Of a stretch of 5,551 nucleotides of DNA, positions 1 through 5,551 are shown piece by piece. Both the position numbers and the translations under genes were made by a program. A model generated the notes under the pieces. That model was not told where the DNA came from and did not search any database. It was given only the letters and a program-made list of their open reading frames with translations. The DNA is from Acidithiobacillus ferruginosus (GTDB lineage: Bacteria > Pseudomonadota > Gammaproteobacteria > Acidithiobacillales > Acidithiobacillaceae): positions 1 through 5,551 of the forward strand of contig NZ_JABBDR010000276.1 in NCBI RefSeq assembly GCF_018854495.1, read 5' to 3'. How positions within the stretch are numbered: position 1 is the first letter of the stretch; each line of letters begins with the position of its first letter.

Positions 1-1
1 T

Positions 2-1750
2 GTGGCCGAGCTGGCCATGCTGGAGCAACTGGATATACGGTGCCGATGGAATGAGCGCTGGGTGAGGAACGGCGAGAAAGCAGAGCAGGTCCGTCTGGCC
101 GCCATCGAGGCCCGGCGCGAGGCGGAGGCACGGGCCAGGGCCAAGCGGGAGAGCATCGAGGCCGAAGCCCGCGCTCGTGTCGAGGCCCAGCGGCAGTCTG
201 ACATTGAGGCCGAGCGTGAAGTTCGGCGGCAGAAGCTGTTGGATCTCGCGGAATGGTTACGAACCGATAAAGAAGCGAAAGCGAATCTGCGTCAGGCCTA
301 CCTGTCAGCGGGATATCAGCTGGAAGAGCGGGACGGCAAAGAAGTGTGGGTCTATCCCCATACCGATCTGAAAGCCGAGAAGGATGCAGCCTATGCCGCC
401 CGCCAGGAATGGGATGCCCGTAAACAGGCATTAAAAGCGCAGCGACTGGAACAGGACCGCGCTACCGAACAGGAAACCCGGCCCGGTATCCGTCACCCGC
501 AACGCTCTACCTGGCAGGCATGGCGGGCAGAGACGCTGACCCGGAAATATAACCCCGCCTATTCGGCGGAGATGGCGGAGCGGGACATATACTGCCGGTG
601 GATGCCGGAGGATGGCGGGCTTTATCTGCGTCTGGGAAAGGCGGAAGTGATTGACCAAGGCCCGCTCATCCTGGCGAAGAACGGCACTGGCGACATCCCG
701 CTGATGATCGATACCGCCCAGGCGAAGGGCTGGGAATCCCTGGAGTTTACCGGAGATGTGAGATTTCAGGAGCAGGCCGCTATGGCGGCATTACGGGCGG
801 GGTTGAAAGTGGCCGATATGAATCTCGCGCGACGGGCGCGGGAAGCCATCGCAGAGCAGGCCAAGCCAGTCATTGAGCCGGAATACAAACCATCTTCTGT
901 GGTGGTGCCGGGTATCCGCTATATTGTGGAAGAAACGGCTGACCATGCGCCGATGAGGGACAAGCATGGTGAGATCATGCTGTTTGACACCGAAGCACAA
1001 GCATTCGAGGTTCGTAAAATTCTTGGCTTCAAATATCCGATAGTCCCTGTTTCGGTCGAGCAAGAGCCGACCAAGCCAGCGCCCGTCATTGAGACAGAAA
1101 GGCCCTCTGTACCTATTCAGAAGCCGATACGTGCAATGCCCACACCAGAGCCCGTCAAGGTGTCAGAGAAGCCCTCTCCAGATCTGACCGATCTTGAAGC
1201 CCGACGGCAGAAGTTGGTGGAGTTGGCGAAAGCGCTACAGACCGATGCGGTGACAAAAATTGAGGACGTGCGTAAAGCCTATTTGGCGGCGGGATACGTG
1301 GTAGAACCGCGGGAAGGGGGAGCGGTTTTTGTGTATCCCCCCGGGGATCTGCTGGAAGCGCGTAAAGCGGTAACTCAAGCTCGCAAAGACTGGAAAGAAC
1401 GGGCAGACCGAAGCGGAGCGCAGCGGGAACCGATGGTGCCGAAAGCGCAGATAAACGCTTATGGATCGGAGTATGCCCGCAGGGACGGCTGGAAAGGGTC
1501 GTTTACGGGCGCGGTGATTGCCGTCGATGAAGGTCATGTCTATGTGGGAGCGAAGGGCGGCGGTGGTGCGCCACACTGTATCGCGATACCGAAGGAGCGG
1601 TTTAAGACCCTCCCATCGAAAGGGCTGTATGCCACGTTCACCCCGGGAGATGCGCAGCGTCCTGCGGGCTGGAACAAGGTGCTGGGGAAGATGAATGGGC
1701 AGGGGCGACTGGTGAGAGACCAGGAGAAAGGCAAGGGCATTGGCGATTAG
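2..1750 (+). CDS. C-terminal part of a conjugative relaxase-like protein (LPD7-like and KfrB-like domains), 5'-truncated by window edge
   Basis: The reading frame is open at the left edge. The GTG at base 2 is probably an internal codon, because proteins of this kind normally carry a relaxase or primase domain further upstream. Visible in order: a charged Ala/Arg/Glu-rich coiled coil (residues about 25-80); a repeat unit (74-140); an LPD7-like domain (about 168-285), with GLYLRLGKAEVIDQG, then a helix ending AKGWESLEFTGD, then AALRAGLKVAD; an unassigned segment (about 294-352); a Pro/Glu-rich linker (353-395); a second repeat unit (399-467); and a Gly-rich C-terminal domain (about 482-560) with FTGAVIAVDEGHVYVG that resembles KfrB. 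LPD7 and KfrB domains are known from the C-terminal regions of TraI/MobA-type relaxases and other large plasmid proteins, which may help organise the DNA-transfer complex. The relaxase assignment is inferred, since no catalytic Tyr or His triad lies in the window. An alternative is a primase or other large polyvalent plasmid protein. Confidence 0.72.
   Translation: MAELAMLEQLDIRCRWNERWVRNGEKAEQVRLAAIEARREAEARARAKRESIEAEARARVEAQRQSDIEAEREVRRQKLLDLAEWLRTDKEAKANLRQAYLSAGYQLEERDGKEVWVYPHTDLKAEKDAAYAARQEWDARKQALKAQRLEQDRATEQETRPGIRHPQRSTWQAWRAETLTRKYNPAYSAEMAERDIYCRWMPEDGGLYLRLGKAEVIDQGPLILAKNGTGDIPLMIDTAQAKGWESLEFTGDVRFQEQAAMAALRAGLKVADMNLARRAREAIAEQAKPVIEPEYKPSSVVVPGIRYIVEETADHAPMRDKHGEIMLFDTEAQAFEVRKILGFKYPIVPVSVEQEPTKPAPVIETERPSVPIQKPIRAMPTPEPVKVSEKPSPDLTDLEARRQKLVELAKALQTDAVTKIEDVRKAYLAAGYVVEPREGGAVFVYPPGDLLEARKAVTQARKDWKERADRSGAQREPMVPKAQINAYGSEYARRDGWKGSFTGAVIAVDEGHVYVGAKGGGGAPHCIAIPKERFKTLPSKGLYATFTPGDAQRPAGWNKVLGKMNGQGRLVRDQEKGKGIGD
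221..421 (+). repeat. Internal protein repeat, copy A (relaxase-like gene)
   Basis: This stretch encodes residues 74-140 and begins VRRQKLLDLAEWLRTD. It is followed by RQAYLSAGYQLEERDGKEVW, then VYP and a helical segment ending QEWDAR. About half of its residues match copy B at bases 1196-1402 after a one-residue gap. The best-kept positions are RRQKL, TD, R-AYL-AGY, VYP, DL and the closing Trp and Arg. The pattern suggests a small folded unit (helix, helix, beta hairpin, helix) rather than plain coiled coil. Confidence 0.8.
1196..1402 (+). repeat. Internal protein repeat, copy B (relaxase-like gene)
   Basis: This stretch encodes residues 399-467 and begins EARRQKLVELAKALQTD. It is followed by VRKAYLAAGYVVEPREGGAV, then VYPPGDL and a helix ending KDWKER. 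It is the diverged partner of copy A, placed after the Pro/Glu-rich linker and just before the C-terminal Gly-rich domain. The DNA of the two copies has drifted in third positions and beyond, so the duplication is old and not a recent assembly or recombination artefact. Confidence 0.8.
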
Positions 1751-1795
1751 GGCTCCAGAGCGACAGGGGTGCCCAGGCAAGAGAAGGGCGGAGCG

Positions 1796-1810
1796 TTGTC
1801 ACAGTGACAA
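1796..1810. promoter_or_regulatory. Perfect 15-base dyad TTGTCACAGTGACAA (possible protein-binding site)
   Basis: The 7-base arms TTGTCAC and GTGACAA are perfectly complementary around a single central A. A one-base centre is too tight for a stable RNA hairpin, so a dimeric DNA-binding protein is the likelier partner. Twelve of these bases (1798-1809) recur in inverted orientation at 1894-1905. The protein that would bind is unknown. Confidence 0.5.
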
Positions 1811-1821
1811 ACTCAAAACCC

Positions 1822-1839
1822 GTTCATTCCCGGATGAAC
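1822..1839. repeat. Inverted repeat GTTCAT-6-ATGAAC
   Basis: Six-base arms GTTCAT and ATGAAC flank a TCCCGG spacer. The arms are perfect but short and AT-rich, and no T-run follows, so a terminator is unlikely. The repeat lies between the two GTCAC-type dyads. On its own it would be weak. Its place in the cluster is what makes it worth listing. Confidence 0.4.
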
Positions 1840-1893
1840 CGAGAAAAGCAAATCAAGAGTGGATTATGAGAACGGTAAGGGACTGATTCAGCG

Positions 1894-1905
1894 TGTCACT
1901 GTGAC
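1894..1905. promoter_or_regulatory. Second GTCAC dyad, inverted copy of the first
   Basis: TGTCACTGTGAC contains the perfect dyad GTCAC-T-GTGAC (1895-1905). Read on the other strand, the 12 bases equal those at 1798-1809. The two dyad centres (1803 and 1900) are 97 bases apart, a little over nine helical turns, so the same protein could occupy both sites and perhaps loop the DNA between them. Binding is inferred. Confidence 0.5.
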
Positions 1906-1910
1906 GGACG

Positions 1911-1925
1911 TTGAGAGACTCTCAA
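1911..1925. promoter_or_regulatory. Perfect 15-base dyad TTGAGAGACTCTCAA
   Basis: The arms TTGAGAG and CTCTCAA are perfectly complementary around a central A. This is the same 7-1-7 geometry as the 1796 dyad but with an unrelated sequence. It is followed by AAA on the + strand, so on the - strand the T-run comes before the dyad, which is the wrong order for an intrinsic terminator of the signalling operon. A binding site for a second dimeric protein is possible. Confidence 0.45.
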
Positions 1926-1962
1926 AAAGGGTCGGTTGCGAGAGGTTTGCACAGGGACAGGA

Positions 1963-4620
1963 TCAGGCCGAATCTTGCGGGTCTGTTTTGCCGCGCTCAT
2001 GGCTTTTGCCCGTCAAGGTCAGCAGCTCGGCCAGCAGTAAGCGGTTTTCCAGATCCAGCAGGTTTCCCTGATGCATGGCCCCCTCGGCATCCCCGGCATC
2101 CAGGAGAGACTTGGCCGCACGGGAGATCTGATGAAGCCGTTCGTGGCGGACGAGGAGACCCGCGAACTCCGGTGACTGACCAAAGCGGCGGGCGCCATCC
2201 CCCCGCAACCATTGCCCCAGATGGCAATATGTTTCGGCATCCTCTTCCAGGACATGGGATGGGAATGGATTTTCCTGGCGCATGGCGCGGAGGAATTTCT
2301 GTATACGCAGGATATGCCCTTCCAGGATCGGTGGCAGGATATCCATGGGGGGCAAGGCGGCCCCCAGCTTGGGAGCGGGGCGAAAACGAGCTATCCAGGC
2401 AGGAATATCCTCGGCAGGAATCGGCCTGGAGAATAGATATCCTTGCAGGTGACTGCAACCCATCTTGGTCAGAAGATCGGCGTGCTCTGCCATTTCCACC
2501 CCCTCGGCAATCACCTTCAGGCCCAGCATGCGATTGGCGGTAATGACCGCTGTGACGATGGCGAGATCCTTGGGATCATCGATGATGTCGCGCACAAAGC
2601 TCTGATCGATTTTGATGGTATCGGAGGGGAGCTGTTGGAGGTAGGTCAGGGAGGCGTTGCCCGTGCCAAAGTCGTCGATGGCAATGCGTACCCCCAGGCG
2701 ATGGCAGTTGTTCAGAATGGCTTGCGCCCTTGGCAGGTCGTGCAAGGGTGCAGACTCGGTGATCTCGATTTCGATCTGCTCCGGCCGCAGGCCGGGATGC
2801 CTGGCGAGTGCTTCCTGCAGATCCTCCAGAAAACGGGCGTCGAGCAGGTGGCGCGTGCTGATATTCAGCGAGACGAGCAGCGATAGACCCTTCTCTTGCC
2901 AGATTGCTCCTTGTCGCAACGCCTCGATCAGGACGAAGCGCCCGATGGGGCGCGCGAGGCGGGGATGATCCAGTGCGGAGAAGAAGGCCGCGGGCGCAAG
3001 CAGCCCTTTCTCTGGGTGATTCAAACGGATGAGGGCTTCCACGCCCAGAACTGTGCCGGCGCTGGATACGATCGGCTGGTAGTGCAGGACCAGCCGGTTT
3101 TCGTGCAACGCCTGCTTCACCATGCCGTGTATCGCCACTTCTGTTTGTATGGCTTCATCCAGGGCCAGGGTATGCAGATGAAACTGGTCTCGGCCCGCAT
3201 CCTTGGCGGCATAGAGCGCCATATCGGCGTGCCGTATCAGGGTGCTGGCATCGCTGTCGTCCAGGGGATAGATGGTGACGCCGAGGCTACCGGAAATGCT
3301 GACCGCTTCGCCCTCTATTTCCAGCGGCTCGCGGATGGCGGCGAGCAATCGCTCGCAGATGACTTCGAGATCGTCCAAGTGTTCCAGGCCGGGCAGCAGC
3401 AGGCCAAACTCATCGCCGCCTATGCGCGCGAGGGTATCCCCTGCCCGCAACTGCGCCTGCAATCGTTGCACTACGGCTTGCAGCAGATAGTCTCCGGCCA
3501 TATGGCCCAGGCGGTCATTCACCTGCTTGAATCCATCCATGTCCAGGATCGCTACTCCCAAAAGCTGCTCGTGCCGCAGTGTTTGATCTCTGGCGATTTT
3601 CAGGCGGTCCAGGAAGAGGGTGCGGTTAGGTAACCCGGTGAGGGGGTCGCGTAGGGATTGGTTGCGGATCAGAAGCACCAGTTCCCCTAGATGCGCAAAG
3701 GCGTCGTAGTACGCCGATCCCACCCGACGGAAATACCCCTTCTCGCTCACCCCGATCAGGCCTACGCCACGCAGAGCCTCAGATCTGAAAGGAAAGAAGC
3801 CGATTTCTTCGATGCGGTTGCGCAAGGCCTTGACCCATTCCGGCGCCTGCGGATCATCCACGGACTGAATGACGGTGTGCCCGCTTTCCAAGGCTTCCCA
3901 GCAGGGATCTCCGGCGATCTTCGGAATCTGCAGCGCAGGCAACGGGAGTCCGGCCAGGTATTCCAGGGTTAATGCCTCTCCCATGGCGTCGCTCACCACG
4001 TAACCGGCCAGGCGCACGCCGGCGTTCTTGCGCGGTAAGGCTTCGCAGATCTGCTGCAGCAACTCCTCCGGGCGCGGGGAGTCGCTGCCGCGGGGAGTCG
4101 CGAGCACGCCCATCAGGAGATCAAACAAGGACAGCCTGTCTGCGTCCGTTTCGCGCGCGGCGTAGGTATAGCCTTCGATCTGGATTATAAGGTCGCCGAC
4201 CAGCAGACGGATCAGTGCGTCCTGCAGTAAAGGCCAGTCGCTCGCGAGAGCCTGCGCCCGAAGTGCTTTTTGCCAATGGCGCCAGTAGAGGACATAGGCG
4301 CCGGCGATCCAGGAGAGTTCGATGCCGAGACGGTGGTGCAAGGCCCCGATTCTTTTCACGGACTCCCGCCAAGGTTCGTCCAAGCGGCTGGCCAGCAGGT
4401 TTCTGACGTGTTCCGCCTGCTTCTGGATCAGGGCATCCAGGCGTTCTGGGGAAAAGTCCCGGAAAATGGCGGCGGTGACGGAGTGCGCGAGCAGGTAGTC
4501 ATAAAAAGCATGGGCAAGCGCCGGCGCTTCTGCGTCCAAGGCATTCCGGTACCGATCAATGACCAGAAAGTCCGAATCCTGCAGACCGAGAAAATCGGGG
4601 AGGGTACTGACTTTGGGCAT
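1963..4620 (-). CDS. Globin-coupled GGDEF-EAL c-di-GMP enzyme with C-terminal CZB zinc domain
   Basis: This 885-residue, probably cytosolic protein has no signal peptide or membrane segment. Residues about 10-155 form a globin-coupled sensor, with GALHHRLGIELSWIAGAY placing the proximal heme ligand at His95 and Tyr40 or Tyr42 as candidate distal residues. Residues about 180-320 look GAF-like. The GGDEF domain (322-482) has LDMDGFKQVND, an inhibitory-site RAGD (392-395) and an intact GGDEF (401-405), as expected for a diguanylate cyclase. The EAL domain (495-742) keeps Glu528, Asn586, Glu619, Asp649/Asp650, Lys670, Glu706 and Gln726, as expected for a c-di-GMP phosphodiesterase. Residues about 762-870 match the CZB domain, with His769, Cys799 in YCHLGQW, His826 and His830 as the zinc set. 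The ATG is the only usable start: no start codon lies between it and an upstream in-frame stop at 4654-4656. The gene follows the PilZ gene after 4 bases. Which activity dominates cannot be read from sequence. Confidence 0.93.
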   Translation of the reverse strand: MPKVSTLPDFLGLQDSDFLVIDRYRNALDAEAPALAHAFYDYLLAHSVTAAIFRDFSPERLDALIQKQAEHVRNLLASRLDEPWRESVKRIGALHHRLGIELSWIAGAYVLYWRHWQKALRAQALASDWPLLQDALIRLLVGDLIIQIEGYTYAARETDADRLSLFDLLMGVLATPRGSDSPRPEELLQQICEALPRKNAGVRLAGYVVSDAMGEALTLEYLAGLPLPALQIPKIAGDPCWEALESGHTVIQSVDDPQAPEWVKALRNRIEEIGFFPFRSEALRGVGLIGVSEKGYFRRVGSAYYDAFAHLGELVLLIRNQSLRDPLTGLPNRTLFLDRLKIARDQTLRHEQLLGVAILDMDGFKQVNDRLGHMAGDYLLQAVVQRLQAQLRAGDTLARIGGDEFGLLLPGLEHLDDLEVICERLLAAIREPLEIEGEAVSISGSLGVTIYPLDDSDASTLIRHADMALYAAKDAGRDQFHLHTLALDEAIQTEVAIHGMVKQALHENRLVLHYQPIVSSAGTVLGVEALIRLNHPEKGLLAPAAFFSALDHPRLARPIGRFVLIEALRQGAIWQEKGLSLLVSLNISTRHLLDARFLEDLQEALARHPGLRPEQIEIEITESAPLHDLPRAQAILNNCHRLGVRIAIDDFGTGNASLTYLQQLPSDTIKIDQSFVRDIIDDPKDLAIVTAVITANRMLGLKVIAEGVEMAEHADLLTKMGCSHLQGYLFSRPIPAEDIPAWIARFRPAPKLGAALPPMDILPPILEGHILRIQKFLRAMRQENPFPSHVLEEDAETYCHLGQWLRGDGARRFGQSPEFAGLLVRHERLHQISRAAKSLLDAGDAEGAMHQGNLLDLENRLLLAELLTLTGKSHERGKTDPQDSA

Positions 4621-4624
4621 GGCG

Positions 4625-5395
4625 TTAGCTATTCCTGGAGCGTGACGAGTCCACTATTTTTTTCATAAACTCAGCCTTTTTACAGAGATAAAGCTGCTCT
4701 GCTTTTTTGCGTTGGTCAGCGGTAAGTTGCATCTTGATACCGATCAAATGCCGGTAAGGACGCCCTCCGGGGAGGTTTTCCTGGCGCACCGTCGTTACCA
4801 CGGTCTCACAGACTCCGCAATCGAGCACCTCGATCTCCGCCAAGAGCGCTTCTCCGGAGGCAAAAGACTCGTCTGTATAGAAGCTGGCGCCAGATGGACT
4901 AAAATCGTTCAGGCGAGCAAGGACTGTCCGACCGTCGAGACGACGCAGCAGGATATCACCCTCTATGGTTACGCGTTTATTCGCACGAGTTTTCCTTACA
5001 TAGACCATAGATGGGGGGGAAAGGTGATACCGATTCTGGTACCTGTAGTTGAGAGTCGAAAGCCCCATGTAGATCTGTTTTTCCTGTTCTATAAAGACCA
5101 GCGTCCGCTGATAGGCATCGTCTCCTATTGAGACTTCTGCTGTCGGAGTGAAAATGAGATCTCCCGTGACGGGATCGCAGCCCTCAAAACGATAAAGATG
5201 GCCATGGTCGTTAGTCGCTGTCGAGAGTAGAACGGCGGCACCCCCCGCTTTGGTGCAAAGCTCTGTTTCTGCAATTGGTATGGCCGTCGAAAACTCCGGG
5301 GTTAGGATACGCATATACTCTGCGAGATCCATATCGATCCTCAGGGGCAGGACCATACCCAGGTTTGTGTCGTCCGTACTTAAGGGCTGGCTCAT
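4625..5395 (-). CDS. YcgR-like PilZ-domain c-di-GMP receptor
   Basis: This is a 256-residue soluble protein. Residues about 12-125 form a beta-rich N-terminal domain of the kind found in YcgR-type flagellar brake proteins. It ends in LSPPSMVYVRKTRANKR, where Arg137 and Arg141 make the RxxxR c-di-GMP motif. The PilZ domain proper follows (about 135-240), with NDFSPSGASF giving D164-x-S166-x-x-G169, the second binding motif. A Lys-rich helix closes the protein. YcgR-type proteins bind c-di-GMP and slow the flagellar motor; others act on pili, polysaccharide export or transcription, and no partner is visible here. The gene is first of the pair, its stop lying 4 bases before the globin-GGDEF-EAL start, so receptor and enzyme are probably made together. 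It appears somewhat AT-richer than its neighbour. The ATG is supported by AAGGTG 5 bases upstream. Confidence 0.88.
   Translation of the reverse strand: MSQPLSTDDTNLGMVLPLRIDMDLAEYMRILTPEFSTAIPIAETELCTKAGGAAVLLSTATNDHGHLYRFEGCDPVTGDLIFTPTAEVSIGDDAYQRTLVFIEQEKQIYMGLSTLNYRYQNRYHLSPPSMVYVRKTRANKRVTIEGDILLRRLDGRTVLARLNDFSPSGASFYTDESFASGEALLAEIEVLDCGVCETVVTTVRQENLPGGRPYRHLIGIKMQLTADQRKKAEQLYLCKKAEFMKKIVDSSRSRNS
4632..4636 (-). promoter_or_regulatory. Weak, distant ribosome binding site for the globin-GGDEF-EAL gene
   Basis: AGGAA lies 11 bases before the ATG, inside the last codons of the PilZ gene. The spacing is longer than usual. With only 4 bases between stop and start, translation probably depends at least partly on ribosomes finishing the PilZ gene, which would keep enzyme levels at or below receptor levels. 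Confidence 0.45.
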
Positions 5396-5550
5396 ATGAT
5401 CACCTTATTGCCACATGAACAGCGAGAAAAGCACGCAAGACGAAAGGGATCATTCTGTCTCGTGAGCGCTGACCCAGGCTGGGCGGATGGCCTGATTTTG
5501 CTGGGTTCTCCGCCTGCCGGTGAGGAGCTATTTTGAGACAAAACGATGAG
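5392..5550 (-). CDS. Possible 3' end of an upstream operon gene (unrecognised)
   Basis: One - strand frame is open from the window edge for 52 codons. It ends in a TGA that overlaps the PilZ start as ATGA, the classic arrangement for translational coupling. The encoded tail includes SSSPAGGEPSKIRPSAQPGS and ends RCSCGNKVII. I do not recognise it. The Ser/Pro/Gly-rich stretch looks disordered, and three Cys occur near the end. No ATG or GTG start is visible before the last codons, so a real gene would have to begin beyond the edge. An open frame this short is common by chance in GC-rich DNA, so this is a weak call. Confidence 0.25.
   Translation of the reverse strand, partial: LIVLSQNSSSPAGGEPSKIRPSAQPGSALTRQNDPFRLACFSRCSCGNKVII
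5401..5406 (-). promoter_or_regulatory. Ribosome binding site for the PilZ gene
   Basis: AAGGTG on the - strand ends 5 bases before the ATG at 5395. It is well placed and fixes the start of the PilZ protein. I see no convincing -35/-10 pair in the 150 bases upstream, so the promoter may lie beyond the window edge. Confidence 0.6.
5473..5514. repeat. Nested inverted repeats upstream of the PilZ gene
   Basis: CCCAG-G-CTGGG at 5473-5483 is a perfect 11-base dyad. The arm GGCGGA at 5482-5487 pairs with TCCGCC at 5509-5514 across a 21-base loop. Neither is followed by a T-run. They may be an operator, an RNA structure or chance in GC-rich DNA. Confidence 0.25.
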
Positions 5551-5551
5551 G

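Larger units (their letters stand above)
1751..1962. other. Intergenic region between converging genes, rich in short dyads
   Basis: These 212 bases lie between the stop codon of the + strand relaxase-like gene and the stop codon of the - strand signalling gene. I find no convincing open frame with a ribosome binding site, and no GC-rich hairpin followed by a T-run on either strand. The stretch from 1796 to 1925 carries four inverted repeats, listed separately. This density is unusual for a region that should need only terminators. Confidence 0.7.

Noticed and set aside
1752..1761. GCTC-CA-GAGC just after the relaxase-like stop as a terminator stem
   Set aside because: A four-base stem with a two-base loop and no following T-run is too weak to support.
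1235..1780. 181-codon - strand frame opposite the end of the relaxase-like gene
   Set aside because: It is antisense to a coding frame with clear repeat and domain structure. The product is Arg/Ser/Pro-rich and unrecognisable, typical of a shadow frame.
1796..1925. Tn3-type res site
   Set aside because: The overall span is similar, but the arms are too short and unrelated to one another, and no resolvase gene is in the window.
1911..1930. TTGAGAG dyad plus adjoining A/T run as an intrinsic terminator
   Set aside because: The one-base centre is too tight for a hairpin, and on the - strand the T-run precedes the dyad. On the + strand an A-run follows it. Both are wrong for a terminator.
2443..3633. 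Long + strand open frames opposite the GGDEF-EAL gene (147 and 245 codons)
   Set aside because: They lie entirely antisense to well-recognised catalytic domains, show no recognisable domain, and have the look of shadow frames in GC-rich DNA.
5522..5551. Start of a divergent + strand gene (GAGGAG followed by TTG at 5533)
   Set aside because: Only six codons fit in the window, TTG is a rare start, and the competing - strand frame uses the same DNA. It is noted but cannot be supported.
1..5551. CRISPR array, tRNA or rRNA genes, insertion-sequence ends
   Set aside because: I looked on both strands for regularly spaced direct repeats, cloverleaf-like segments and paired terminal inverted repeats, and saw none.

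Overview
The window holds the 3' part of a mobile-element gene on the + strand and, facing it, a two-gene cyclic-di-GMP signalling operon on the - strand. A third reading frame may enter the operon from beyond the right edge. Both strands are GC-rich and typical of a proteobacterium. The mix of a conjugation-type protein with a globin/GGDEF/EAL protein and a YcgR-like PilZ protein would fit an Acidithiobacillus-like or related beta/gammaproteobacterial accessory region. That taxonomic guess rests on general resemblance only and was not checked.

Bases 2-1750 (+) encode the C-terminal 582 residues of a large plasmid/ICE protein, most likely a relaxase (TraI/MobA type). It has a charged coiled coil, an LPD7-like domain, a tail resembling KfrB, and an internal duplication of about 67 residues that brackets the LPD7-like part. 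Its N-terminus, where any relaxase catalytic domain would lie, is outside the window.

Bases 1751-1962 separate the two converging transcription units. I see no gene and no convincing intrinsic terminator there, but 130 bases contain four short inverted repeats. Two of these share a 12-base core in opposite orientation.

Bases 1963-5395 (-) form the operon, transcribed right to left. First comes a 256-residue YcgR-like PilZ protein, a probable c-di-GMP receptor. After a 4-base gap comes an 885-residue multidomain enzyme, read as heme globin sensor, GAF-like domain, GGDEF, EAL and a C-terminal CZB zinc-binding domain. The GGDEF and EAL active sites both look intact, so the enzyme could make and break c-di-GMP, with gas (globin) and zinc/redox (CZB) inputs at opposite ends. 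The PilZ protein next to it is the natural reader of that signal, possibly acting on motility or attachment.

Bases 5396-5551 contain a good ribosome binding site for the PilZ gene. An open - strand frame runs in from the right edge and stops in an ATGA overlap with the PilZ start. It could be the end of a third operon gene or chance.
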